A stretch of DNA of 64,000 nucleotides from Anisodus tanguticus (Eukaryota; Streptophyta; Magnoliopsida; Solanales; Solanaceae): NCBI GenBank assembly GCA_034509755.1, contig CM067543.1:14694954-14758953 (forward strand), written 5' to 3'. This document shows, in pieces, positions 1 to 11,881 of this stretch. The position numbers and the translations under genes are program-made. Position 1 is the first letter of the stretch; every line of letters begins with the position of its first letter. The notes below the pieces were generated by a model. The model saw nothing but the letters and a program-made list of their open reading frames with translations, had not been told where the DNA came from and searched no databases.

Positions 1-317
1 AGGGCCTTATCTCAACAACAATTAGCATCTTAGTACTCTTCAGTGGCTTCATAGACTGGGGTAATGGTTAGACAGAGTTTATCAGATTTTCATGTTTGCC
101 ATATTGGCACTTTTACTATGTTCAGACTTGTTCACTATTTCCCGCACTTAATGATTATTCAGTCATACTTTTAGTACCTCAACATATGATAGTTTAATTC
201 CTCTTTCAGTATGTTTTGATATCATATGTTGATTTAGCTATGCAGTTGGTTCACTCACTCACATGTAGTTAGGCACCGAGTGTCGTGTTACGTCCAGGCC
301 ATGGTTTAGGACATGAA
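1..317 (+). repeat. Element A: 3' end of gypsy 5' LTR (partial)
   Basis: The stretch holds the typical end of a gypsy LTR family that recurs three more times in the window (53278-55259, 56298-58506 on the - strand, 58553-60825). Shared landmarks are the block around 240-300 with 'caccgagtgtcgtgtt' and the 'catggtt' motif. The usual terminal GTGACA is decayed, so the exact end is approximate. The start lies outside the window. A primer-binding site follows at once, which fixes this as a 5' LTR on the + strand. Confidence 0.75.
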
Positions 318-322
318 AAACT

Positions 323-334
323 TGGTATCAGAGC
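323..334 (+). other. Primer-binding site of element A (initiator tRNA-Met)
   Basis: TGGTATCAGAGC lies just after the LTR end. It is the complement of the 3' end of plant initiator tRNA-Met, used to prime minus-strand DNA synthesis in most plant LTR retrotransposons. Confidence 0.85.
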
Positions 335-2859
335 ACTAGGTTCAAGTGTCCTAGAGAATCTATGAAGCGTGTATAGTAGAGTCCTACTTATGGGTGTGAA
401 GTGCGCCACACTTATAATTGGGTGGCTACATGGAATTTAGGGAAAGTTACCCTTCTTTCTACTCTAGATCGTGCCATGAAGCTTAGAGCAATAAGTAACC
501 TTCTATTCTTATCGAATTTTAGACTTATCGAACGCGCAAGTGAATAGCAGATAATTCACAGTCCTAAGTGAGGGTGATTACCCATTGAGTTATAATTGTG
601 GAGTGCATGTCATTAACAGATGAAACTTGAAGTGATATGGAAAGTGGGACAAACTGCATGCCATTAGGTGCTGTCAAAAAGTACAAAAGCAGGTATCATG
701 TTTTAGTTATGCAGTCTTTCAGTTAGTAGGGCTATAGTTATTCAGTGAGTTAGTATTTAGTTATTTAGTTATCAGATTTCCAATTTTCAGTATATCTAAA
801 TTTTTGTGACTTGTAAGTATATATAGTGATGCCATTAGGTGTTGAAAGAAAGTGTAACTAACAGTGACTATAGCAAAATCTTCGTATGTTCTATGTTTGG
901 GTTAAGGCCAAAGACTCGCCGAATGGCGCAGGAAGTAAATTATCAAATGGTGGTACACTCTGAAGGACAAGTTGGTGGATGATTGTATATACATATGTTC
1001 TATCTTTCACAAAATAGTTTTAGTTTTGATTTTTGGACGTGGAGCCATATGACTGATGATGATAGATCATATGTCGGACCCCACGGGGTAACATGTTAAT
1101 AATTTAGCTACATCGGGCATAAAAATCGACCACTATGGTTTTGAACAGAAAAGAGCTTAAGGAAAAAAAAACTTGAATATGAGTCAATACGTACGATATT
1201 ACAAAAGATATGTTTTTATACGACTCATGTACATGGCTAAGAGGATGTGATGTACAAAATGAGAACAAAGGACAGACGATAATGAAATTCATGGAATAAT
1301 TTTAATTGTTCAAGTTCATTCAGATTAGAACTAAAAGTACTACGTTAGTAAGTTACTACAAGAAGCTGATATTACTATGAGATAAAAGATATGATAATTC
1401 CTTCTTAGGTTATGTGATTAAGTGTTTATCCCGAATTGTATAGTATGATACAATTTTGAAGTGTATAGAAAGTTTGGGGTTAGTTGTTCCAATTTTTTTT
1501 TAATACAGATGACATTTTCCTAAGTGTGATCCATGTCTATAGTTTAAAAAAGATAGTATACGATCATAGAATAGTGTCGGATGATGAGGGAGTTAGAATA
1601 ACCTTATGCATCACTATAGTATTCAGAGCAGAATAAGAGAACATGATGCTAGCAGGTGGTTAACAAACGAATAGTAAGTTATGAGTAGATACAATGCATT
1701 AGCAATTTTAGCACAATTAGTATAGGTAAGATTTTATTTACTTAGTCAGATGAACACTAGTAAGTGGATGATAGTTTGAATACATCCGAATGTGTGTTAG
1801 AACCCCAGGATTTAGGTTAAATTTGAGGTATAGTGATTAGCGGAAGAAGAAATCAGCTAAGCCATAAGAGAGAAAACTACAGAAGAATTGCCTTTAAGAG
1901 TTATCGAAAAGGGGTTTCCCCAAGATTGGCAGTGTGAGTAGAGTTAAGTCATTAAGATTATGTATGATAGTTGTGAATACATTAGCTTTCCGTTTATGTA
2001 AGTAATTCAATTTTCCTAGTAAGAAAGATTGCTCGGAAGTCAGTCAAAAGATGAGTAGTCAGTGACGTAAAGTATAGGGAATTGCAGAAGATAAGGAAAG
2101 TTGTTCAGATCCCAAGAAAAGATTAGTATCCGCAAGTATAAGACCTTAACCTTTTGTCTAAGGGGGAGATGTGTAAATCGTCAGTAAGTCTAGTTGGACG
2201 TTTGAAACCCAAATAATTAGCATGGGATATGAAGAAACTCAATTCACGAAATGAGTTAAATGATCGTCGATCTTAGTTATTGTTGGTAAAGAAATCATAG
2301 AAAAGCTATAAGATCATGCCGAATATGTCTAACAAGGGTGGTGTCATTGCACGAGACTCTAATTTTTAGGGTGCAGGTCAAAGACCTAGTGCACAACAGT
2401 ACTAGGGGTATTTCAAGTAACCTCTCAGAAAGAAATCATGTACTAGGAGTTTAGCTCATGTTGAGATAGCTAGGAGAATCATAGGGAGAGAAGTTCATTT
2501 TATGGCAAACCTAGGAGTCCGAGTCTTAGACTCTGAAAATGGTGTAGTCGTTGTTGAAAGTAGGAATAAATCCTCCTTAGTAGTAGAAGCGAATGAGAAA
2601 TGGTTTGGTGATCCCTACTTATTGCAGCTAAAATAGGGGATTAACAAACACAAGACAATGACTTTTGAACAAGGGAGGAGATGATGATACTTTGAGTTAC
2701 AAAGGCATACTATGCATTCCAGACGTAGATGGGCTCAGAGAGCCGATTATGTCCAAAGTCCACAATTCCAGGTATTTCATTCACCTAGGTTCCACAAAGA
2801 TGTAACATGATCTTAAGGAGATTTGTTGGTAGAACGACATGAAAAACAACGTAGCATAT

Positions 2860-3420
2860 TTCGTGGAAAAGTGTTTGAATTGTCCGCAGGTGAAAGTCGA
2901 GCACCAGAAGCCTGATAGTTTAACACCGAATGCAGATAGTCTTGAGTGAAGATGATAAATATGGACTTTATATATACCAGGGCACCTCGCTCATTTTTCG
3001 ATATGGGGATTGCAGAGAGACATACTAAGACAGCACACCCTTGCCAGTGAGGACCAAAGATTCAATAGAAGACTACGCCAAGTAGCATACTTAGGAAATT
3101 GTCAGATTTCATGGGACTCAAATGTCAATTGTTTCAGATCGAGGTGTCCAATTCAAAAAAAAAACTTTTAGAAGTCCTTTAATAAAAGATTGGGTAGTAA
3201 GGTAAGTCTCAGAACCACTTTTCATACTTAGACAGATTGTCAGGCAGGGCACACTGTCTAGATGCTCGAAGATATGTTGGGAGCATGTGTCCTAGACTTT
3301 AAAGGTGATTGGGATGATCATTTTACTCTCATTAAGTTTGTGTGAAGTTATAGATATCATTCCAATATCAAGATGCCACCGTTTAAAGCCTTGTGCGGGT
3401 GAAGGTGTAGATCACCTATT
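2860..3420 (+). pseudogene. Gypsy integrase remnant (zinc finger and core)
   Basis: Frame-shifted pieces are readable: a CPQVKVEHQKP-like end of the HHCC finger near 2880-2910, NMDF near 2955, a SIVSDRGVQF-like segment carrying the second catalytic Asp near 3124-3155, and MLGACVLDFKGDWDDH-like sequence near 3270-3325. These are in the normal order for a Ty3/gypsy integrase. Several stops and frameshifts break it. Confidence 0.7.
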
Positions 3421-3591
3421 GATTGGTCTGAAGTTAGAAAAATAGAATTACTAAGGCCAGACTTGATCCATCAGGCTATGTAATAAGTTAAATTGAGTCA
3501 GAAGTGTTTGAAAACAACTACGAGTCATCCGAAGTCCTATTCGGATGTGTGACGCAGAGATTCAGAGTTTCGTGTTAATGATAAGGTATTC

Positions 3592-3834
3592 TTGAAAGTT
3601 TTCCCTATGAAAGGCGTCATGCGATTTGAGAAGAAAGAGAAGCTTAGTCTTATATATATTAGACCATACAAGATCCTACAAAGGATCATTCAAGTGGCTT
3701 ATGAGCTTGAATTACCACCAGAGTTGGCCGCCGTACACTTAGTATTATGTTATAACATTCACGTTTCCAACTTTCAGACATTCATATCTGTTCAGTACTC
3801 AGATATTCATGTCTGTTCAGTACTCAGATATTGA
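3592..3834 (+). pseudogene. Gypsy integrase C-terminal remnant
   Basis: An 80-residue open stretch begins with the FPMKGVMRF motif, followed by a KLSLIYIRPYKILQRI-like stretch and VAYELELPPELA. This is the conserved region after the integrase core in gypsy pol. The normal continuation (VHPVFHVSML-like) decays after about residue 50. The tail near 3780-3840 is a short tandem repeat (GTTCAGTACTCAGATATT twice), so the last third is not original coding sequence. Element C has the same region on the other strand at 40217-40441. Confidence 0.75.
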
Positions 3835-4140
3835 TGTCAATTTAGTATCCCTTCAATCAATATTCATACATTCATTCAGTTTAGTATTCATGTGTTCATA
3901 ACAGTTTAGTACACACATGTTTCCATCAGTCACGTTCATGATCAGTTACCCTGTTGTGCGTTTTATGATGCCTGTGAGGCTTGTGTTGATACTCTGGTTA
4001 GTTGACATGTGTTTGAGAGATATTGTGATAGTTATATTTACAAATGAAACTCTGCCAAAATTTTAGTAAAATTCCATAGTTAGTCTTACTTTAAACCATG
4101 ACCGATCATTCGATGACGAATGATCCCAAGAAATAGATAT

Positions 4141-5645
4141 TGTAACACTTCGTACCTTCGGACTAAAGTTTGACTCATATGATGGAATCATAATGGAAAT
4201 AAGATGAGGAGTTTCAAAAGTATTTTTGAAAACTAATCAAGGTATAAGAATAGTCTTTGGGCAAAGTATAGTCTGAAGCTACCCTACGAAGCATGTTTAC
4301 AAGTGAGGTTTCACGAGGCTTCATTTCAAGTGAGCATAACACCATTTTAAGTTGTGATTTCGGGATAGCTTCAATATGAAAGTTGTATATCTTTGAAATG
4401 CCTTTCCAACGATATATTGTGGAGCCCAAATGGAGCTGTGTGCTAGAAGATATATCTATTTTATGAAACACTACAATGAAGCCAACATGGCCACCCGCGA
4501 TGGCCACGTGCCACACGTGAGGGCGCGTGCGATGGCCCCGCATCGTGGGCTGGTCACAAAAAAATGTCATCTCTGAAAGTTTGACCTACAGGGGGTCCCG
4601 TGGTGGACCTACGTCATGGGCCCATTGCGAATAGGTCGGGTTTCGGGTGAAAACTTTAGATTTTTGCATTTTTCCTATATTTAAGCTTGGGGTTTATTTC
4701 CATAATATCCCTAATCACAAAATATTGCCTTAATGATTCTAGGATGCAAAAACCCTCCAAGGTAAGTTCCTCAATGATTCTAGGATGAATTCAAGTTCTT
4801 AGTACCCTTCTAATTTGATTAAAACCTTTCTAATCCATAGAATTGTGATTGAAACGTTATTATTGGATAAGGAGCCCTAGATTTCGAATTCAATCTTCTT
4901 GAACATCAAAAAGGTATTATCTTCATCTCTTAGTTGATTATAGTATTGGATTAATGATTATAAACCATATATTATTGATATAAACTAATGGATTTGATGA
5001 AGAAAATAGTATGAACTATTGTATAGGATGAATTGTTGACTTAGGGTTGTTGTAATCATATGGGCGATGAAAAAGGATGTTTATTTATCTATTTGGGATT
5101 TTAGAACCACCTAGCAACAAGGGGATGAGAAATTGGGTGTAGAAACACCATTAATAAGGGCTATGAAGCTTTATTCCCACCAGGTGTGATAAAATTCCTA
5201 GATGACCAAAACATGAGAATTGTTGCTAATGTTATTCTATTGATATAGATTAAAGTCAAAAGAAAGCGACGGACATTGTATTACTCTCAAGAGCAGAGAA
5301 TTAAGGTATGCGAGGTGAACTCTCTACGTGTGAGAGCATTATTAATCATCCCCATGACTCGTTCATCAGAATCACTACTAATTACTTCAGAATTAGAGAT
5401 TATGCCCTAGTTCATGAAAAGTCTATAACTTCTAGCTTTTAAGATTATAACTTTGTACTTGTTTATAATTATCACTCAGAATATTGTGAACTTATTATGT
5501 AATCAGTATAGACTCGTGTTCGATATCCCACGAGTCTTAGTTAAGATAATTCATTTTACTATGAGCAATTAATGCTTCAAACTTCATAATCAGTTTATGA
5601 GTACAAGTCTCAGTCTAGTTCTATTCAGTATTTTCAGTATCATGT
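4141..5645 (+). repeat. Element A: 3' LTR, first part (split by element B)
   Basis: The LTR starts with TGTAACACTTCGTACC after a short purine-rich tract (CCCAAGAAATAGATAT), as expected for a gypsy 3' LTR. Its first ~450 bp resemble the LTRs at 58506 (- strand) and 58553 (+ strand), but the rest does not. Its last five bases (CATGT, 5641-5645) are the target duplicated by the insertion of element B, and the LTR resumes at 14187. The 118-residue open frame on the opposite strand inside it (4214-4570) resembles no protein. Confidence 0.65.
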
Positions 5646-7968
5646 TGTAACACCCCGTATTTTTGGGTAACGGTTGAACACATAAAAGTAGGCAAGTAGA
5701 CTGGACTCCAGGAAGTTTATGTTGCACTCACGTTGCTGAAAAGGAAATTAGTATGTAAAAGGATGTGATCCAGAAATAATTTTGGATTTAATAAGTGCGA
5801 TGACGGGGAGCATTAATAATAATTGTGTATCCCCGAAGAGGTTATAGACTAGTATTATATTACAAGAATTATGACTTTAGGTATAAGAGGATTTTGTAAA
5901 TCGCCGGGATTTAAATAATTTGAGATCGGGGATTTAATTTTGTGTATAATTAATTAATTGTGGGATTAATTAATTATACTTGGGGACAAAACATAGTGGG
6001 ACATTACGTGGAGTGTTATAACACTTGGCACTAGTGACTACGACTTATACTCGATCGGTGGCAGACCCCCAAATCACCAAGACGTTCACCTCCTTCTCTG
6101 TATTAAAACCTCCATCTTCTCCAATCTTCTCTAATCTTCTCCATTTCTAAAGACCTCCATTCCTTAGGCTCTGTAGAAATCGTTTTGGGGTAAAATTTTC
6201 ATTGATAAAACTCCCTGAAATTCTCGGTCGAAATTGGGAATTTCCTTGAACTTTCATATAACCAAAAAGGGGAGAAATTCGTGGTGTTCTAGACCTTAGT
6301 TCCTGTGGAATTTAAACCTTGAAGTAAGGTTGAAGGTTCAGAAACCAAGCCGAGACTTTGAGTCTCAGCAAGGCTCAAGCAAAACGATTCCAGTGTTTCT
6401 GGTTCTGTCGGTCGGAGTCCGATACGAGTGAAAGGGTTCCGTCGATTCTCATCGCCGTGTTTAACAGAGGTAATCTTCTTGTTCCTAAACTTTGTACAAT
6501 TTCAGAATTTGATTCTTGCCACTTGTTCTAAGACGTTATCGAAAATGCTAAATTTGGGTTGGGTGTTGTCGGAACTAGCGTAATTGTAAGTTACTGGGAT
6601 TGCATACGAAATCGTTGTACTATTTTGGGGATTGTAGCAGTAAAAAGAAGGATTAAGAGGGTTGGGTGTTTCGCTACTTACATAGGTTTCAATATAGAGC
6701 GAATATAGGTTCTACGCGTTCAAGGTATTCGTTAGAATGTCCCTAAGAATCTGTTTCTAATATTTTGAGTCGATTATGATTTAAATCATCCGTATGATGT
6801 AGACAATCGATCATAGAGCTTACAAGGATCCGCGAAACTTAGATGATTTTGACAACAAGGAATGCAAGGCTCTTTCGTTCTTTTGGCATAATTCTATGTG
6901 CGAAACATAACTATCGTGTTGCTACATAAAGTACTCTACTCTTAGTAGTTAGGAATGATCAAGTTATTGACTCATATGTTGAAAGAATGTCCAAATATAT
7001 TTCTAAGACCTTATTAAGGCACACCGGAAAAGATGTTGACGTTTCCTAATGTTAACCAAAGTTGTAAAGGATATTATGTCGCTCCGGATGTTTATTATTA
7101 TTCATGCATTTCATTGGCATTGCATTCATATATTACCCCGGAACACTTGTGCTGTGCACATTACTATATGATAAATATTATATATATATATATGTATGGG
7201 AGTTGGGGAAAGGGAAAAAGGCGTTATATATGCACACCACCTGTAGCTGGTACAAACTATCATAAAAAGAGCCCGAAGAGGCCAATATGATGTGATGATG
7301 TGATGCCCTTGTGTGGCGATATAACATGATGCCCACGGAGGCGGTTATGAGAAGATTCTTGTGTGGACATTAGCATACCGCATTTGCATTGTGCATACAT
7401 TCATTAATCATTATATGGTATGATGCCCATAGAGGATATTATGGTAAGGAAAATACCCGAAGAGGCTGATATATATGTATACTGCATTGTGCATAAATTT
7501 AGGCATGTGTATTAGGGCACTCAGAGGCATTTACTGATGTTCAGTTGTTTCTGTTTTAGACTATGATATGTTTCTGCTATGTTATTTCTTATGCCTGACA
7601 TACTCAGTACATCGGTCGTGCGACGTCCCTTTTGTCGGGGGACACTATGTTTTATGCCCGCAGTTTATATTGCGAGAGTGACGATTCGCCCTAGTGGGTT
7701 GTCGTACAATGGTATATTGGGAGCGCTCTATTCATTTCGGAGTCGCGATCTGGTCGTGGTATTTTTACTCTTTAGAGGCTTGTAGATAGGTGTCCTGTGG
7801 TTAGTTGTCATGTATGGCCTTGCCAGCCCTAGTATATAAATGTGTAAACTTTATTTAATCTATCACGGTTCAGTCCGTGTTAAATATGATTAAGGGTGAA
7901 GTGTAAATGTGGTGCCCGGCGGGTAGGGTCCGGGTGCCCGTCGCGGCCCTCCTGTTTGGGTCGTGACA
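5646..7968 (+). repeat. Element B 5' LTR (2,323 bp)
   Basis: Starts TGTAACACC and ends GTCGTGACA. It contains a perfect AT-rich inverted repeat at 5945-5978 and TATA-like TGTATTAAAA near 6098-6107, which could mark its promoter. Open frames here (7033-7290, 7579-7785) recur in shifted form in the other LTR and are not genes. Confidence 0.9.
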
Positions 7969-7972
7969 AACT

Positions 7973-7984
7973 TGGTATCAGAGC
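7973..7984 (+). other. Primer-binding site of element B
   Basis: TGGTATCAGAGC, four bases after the 5' LTR end, is complementary to initiator tRNA-Met. Confidence 0.9.
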
Positions 7985-8187
7985 ATGTCTGTCCTAAAAA
8001 GTCTACAAGCCGTGTCTAGTAGAGTCTTGGTTATGGGTGTGTTGCGCGCCACACTTATAAGCAGAAAGCTACAGGGCATTTAGAGTTGTTTCCATTCTTT
8101 CATAATATAGATCGTTCGATAGAGCTGAGTCATGAGAGTATTGGCTCCTAATCAAATTTTCTCATTTGAACTGCAGTAACGTCCACA

Positions 8188-8454
8188 ATGAGAAGCACCT
8201 CGGATAATAAGAATGCGGGTACTGTCACAAGACAAGATGTTAGACAGATACCACCCGCTGGCACGGGTCGAAGGGTTACAGAAATTGAAAGAAGAGAGGT
8301 GAGTTATACCATGGACTCAGATCCATATGAGTCACCCGCTCGAACACCCTCGGTTCCTCCAGCGGGAAGTGGAGTGGGGGAAGTCCCGACTTCACCAAGG
8401 ACTTTAGTGTCAGTGTCGGGCTCCACTGACCATGGGATAGGGGGAACAACATAG
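8188..8454 (+). CDS. Short gag-like ORF of element B (unrecognised)
   Basis: An 88-residue open frame begins 204 bp after the primer site, where gypsy gag normally starts. It is rich in Pro, Ser, Thr, Arg and Gly, and holds the repeated phrases 'IPPAGTGRR' and 'VPPAGSGVG'. There is no zinc knuckle, membrane segment or other motif I can name. A second open stretch follows after the stop in another frame (8506-8700, ending in FHFEVYQIETHI). The pair could be the remains of one longer gag N-terminus broken by a frameshift. Function is inferred only from position. Confidence 0.4.
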   Translation: MRSTSDNKNAGTVTRQDVRQIPPAGTGRRVTEIERREVSYTMDSDPYESPARTPSVPPAGSGVGEVPTSPRTLVSVSGSTDHGIGGTT

Positions 8455-8700
8455 GGACGGGTACAATCGGATTTTCCTCAGATATCACGCCATGATCGGG
8501 TATGCATGTCACTCAATGACCCCGACCCTTCGAGATTCCAGATAGTCCTCAATCTTGGAGATCCGTTAATCAGGGCTCGCCGGTCTATGTTGTGGGATAC
8601 ACGCCAGGGGAAGACAAGAGACATGCAAGGAGAAGGCGAGTGGGTAGTAAGGATAAGAGGGTTCCACTTCGAAGTGTATCAGATCGAGACTCATATATAG

Positions 8701-11700
8701 GACCAAGGTAGGATAGTGCAGATTCACCAACAAGAGCATAAGGCTGTCCTAGTACCTATCCCGATAAATCCTTAAGATCTTTAAATTAGTTGCTTTTAAA
8801 TAAATGATGTATTGTGTGTAATCGGTACATGGTTATATGTTTGGATTAATCAAAGGAATATGTGGATTTTGTATGTGGATTGATAAGGTTGTTGTATAAG
8901 TTTGGTGTAATTTTAGTTGAGTCATGAAATGGCTTTAAAACTGTTTGTATGCTTTTTAGGCAACAATAACCTTGATTGAACTGATTTTGGAGTAATTAAT
9001 ATTTGTTAGAGATAATTTCGACTTGATATGGATCTAACCTAAGGCTAGGAGTAGTCTATAACTTATGGGTTATAGTGAAAAGACTTGTGTAGCTCCTATT
9101 ATCTTTTTCACATAATTACCACAATAACATTTGCTTAGTATATGCCTAAAGGGAGTATGTTGGCTTACTATTTATTGTCTTTCCATGTGGTATCCAATGA
9201 TTTGAAGTAATATAGCCTACATGTGGTTTTCCAATGACAAGTTTAGCTTCAAATGTGACTACATGATGTCCTGTCCTTGCTATTACTACTTTGTTACTTC
9301 ATGGATCTATGGATGCATACTGTGATATAAACTGCCTAGGATTTTTTTTTTGAAACCAGAGGACTTATTTTAGTTTATTGTTGGACTTAATGAGCTTAAC
9401 ACTAGCCCAAGAGGTTTGTTATATGTCCAAAAGGAAGTTTAGTGCATGATTTGTTTTCTTAGGAAATGTATCTATTAATCCATGAGATTTGTACTTGGTT
9501 GGGTATTCAGTTAATCTGCTTGCTTAAGTATTATTCCCATCTCTGGTATTTAAACTTAGTATGGATCTAGCTTAAGTCCTTTGGCATTGTTCTAGCTTGA
9601 TGATTTGGACCCTAGTAATTGTCTTGTTGACATTTGAGCCCAAGTTGATGTAGCATGAAGCCTATCTAAATCTTACATAAGTCATGTGTGTTGTGTATGT
9701 GGAAGCCATTCATAGCTATCTTATAGCCTTTGTTGAATGTCTATGCTAAGTGGTCATATCTGTACCCTGCTGGTAGCTCTGCCATGCATATATATGCTTT
9801 GTTTCATATATAGATCATATGTGTTTATCTCATTGTCACACATAATCATGCCATGACTTTGCTCTAAGAATCCAAAAAAAAAACTGAATTGAAGTCTGGC
9901 CATTATACTGTTGTATGTTCTGAAATCTTAAAGATGTATAACTGGTTCATTCTAGATTTTAAATCATGGGATACTAAGGCCTTGTGTTTGTGAGTATCCC
10001 CTATGAATGTTTCTTCATTTATCTAGTTGTCTGCTGCTTAGATATGTGTTCATAATTGGAGTTGACCATTCAAGTATCCTTACAAGTTAAGAATGTCGTT
10101 CCAAGCTTTAAAAAAATTTCATTTGTTAAGTTTGTATGTCCAGTTTAGCTTAATATATGGATTAAATGTTTCTTTTCTCTATGATAAAATAAGAGGATAA
10201 AACTGATTAGTTGTTCAGGTGCTAGTTTACACTAGTTTTGTCCCTTATCCTGCACAAATTGGTCATTTTATTTTTACTGCTAAAACAATATGGTGGTTAG
10301 CATAACCTACTTATTTGGCCACGTTTATTGTTTGCCTATTGCTTCAACTTTATTTTAGTCTTGCCTTTATAAGTATGCTCATATAGTCATACATATACTC
10401 AAACTCTTATGGACTTAGTTAAAATATACAAATTTTAGCTCTATCAAGAATGCTCAATTTCATATTTTATCATGTTGGAACTGATAAGAACATGCTTTTA
10501 TATGTTGAAATGCTACTTTGTCTAGGTTGAGTATTTCAGCTCCTTCTTTAAGACATGCTATCCATGCTATGCAAAAATACACTTGTGAGATCCTTAAAAT
10601 ATTGCACTTTGAGAAATGATCTTATACCCTTTGAGTTATGGATGCTGTTTTACTACTAATTCCTGCCATATGCTGCTATGTTTCCCTGAGTTGCTGTAAC
10701 TTGAGATAAATGGTTGCTATTTACTACTGTGGTTTTGCTGCAGCTGTTGCACTTGTTGAGCTGCCCTGTTGTGTTAAATAGGCTGCTAATCTATTGTGCT
10801 TTAGTACAAATAATTGCTATATTTTTGGCTCATTTATGGTTGTTGTTAAGGCTGTTTAGTTATGCTTTAAGGCTATGTGGTTGTTGTTTCAAAAAGGGAA
10901 GTGGCTACTGCTGGTGAGGGGGGCTGGTTGTTGTTGTTTGTGTTCCATTTTCTGAATACTGATAACTGGTTTCCATTAGCTGCTACATTGGTTATTGACA
11001 CTATTATATTAAGCTGGTTGATGTGTATACCTATTATTTTCTGATGCATTTAGCTACCATGTTCTGGCTGTTGTTTGAGGTTACTTGTTGCTGTTGTTTT
11101 GCTGTTACTTGCTACTGTTATCACTGCTGCACTTTGGTAAGAATTGTGTTATGTTCAAACACATGTTGCTGCCTTTATTTTGAGGCAGATGTTGCTGTAA
11201 ATCCTGGGCAGGGGCAGAGTTGAAAATAAACAGTTGTGTTTGCTGCACTCTAGCTTAAACCAGTGCCAAAAAAAATGATCAACTGAACTAGTTTAAACAC
11301 TAGCAGGGAGACTGTGAAGTTAGAAGGAACTTGGGAACTTGATCTGAATTAGTCATGGGATGATAAAATAGTTGAAGCATGATTAATTGCACTAATTTGT
11401 GAACTATTTTAAATAACTATGTTGCATATATGACTCTAAACTAGATGTTAGGACCCTCTACCTTCTTTACCTATTGTTTGAATTTAAAGAATGTATAAGA
11501 TATGCTACAGACCTAGGCAAGAATCCATCACCCTATTAACTTTCTATATAAGCAATTAGCTAGATAAAGATTGCTTCACACAAGATTACTAAAGTTGGAA
11601 GGTATAATAACTATGTGTTTATTTTAGTGTGTATATGAAACTTGAGTCTATTCTTTAGAGGTAGTCATAGATTGATATGTATCTTCTCACAGTCTAAATG

Positions 11701-11868
11701 ATAATCTGAATTAATCCATGAATGTCGTATCCCCTATTTTTTGATGAATGAGAATGACAAATTTGATATTTCCCCTCTAGCTTTTACCGAACTTGGTCAA
11801 CTGTGTGTTCATTTTTATTGTGACAAGAGTTAGATATGTCATACCGACATTCGAGGATGAATATTTCT
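8701..11868 (+). other. Element B interior without recognisable coding sequence
   Basis: About 3.2 kb of AT-rich sequence lies where pol would be. It has no readable gypsy motif on either strand. Around 10630-11220 it is rich in GCTGTTG/TTGCTG words, which makes hydrophobic Leu/Cys-rich short open frames (10714-10917, 11023-11223) that I regard as chance. Possibly it is unrelated sequence captured by the element, or a structural RNA spacer. Confidence 0.6.
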
Positions 11869-11881
11869 AAGGGGGAGAGGA
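11869..11881 (+). other. Polypurine tract of element B
   Basis: AAGGGGGAGAGGA directly precedes the 3' LTR and is the normal plus-strand primer site. The sequence before it (CGAGGATGAATATTTCTAAG) matches the equivalent site of element C on the other strand. Confidence 0.85.

Larger units (their letters stand above)
335..4140 (+). mobile_element. Element A: degraded gypsy internal region, + strand
   Basis: This is a decayed Ty3/gypsy interior with no long ORF. From 335 to about 2280 I recognise no domain, but the stretch aligns by eye with 60843-63510 of element F. At 2290-2440 there is a degraded gag-like zinc-knuckle stretch. From about 2453 it runs straight into sequence that in gypsy pol follows RNase H (LAHVEVA-like). 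The integrase zinc finger is at about 2870-2930, the integrase core around 2950-3420 and the integrase C-terminus at about 3560-3750. Protease, reverse transcriptase and RNase H are not recognisable. Many stops and indels make it non-functional. Confidence 0.7.

Noticed and set aside
4214..4570. 118-residue - strand open frame
   Set aside because: It lies wholly within a gypsy LTR, antisense to it; the corresponding stretches of related LTRs (58620-58800) do not keep the frame, and it has no recognisable motif.
7033..7785. Open frames inside the element B 5' LTR, with relatives at 13182-13496
   Set aside because: The two LTR copies give different frames and lengths, as expected for non-coding LTR sequence.
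10714..11223. Leu/Cys-rich 'membrane protein' frames in element B
   Set aside because: They come from GCTGTTG/TTGCTG-rich low-complexity DNA; no Kozak context, homology or conserved spacing can be argued.
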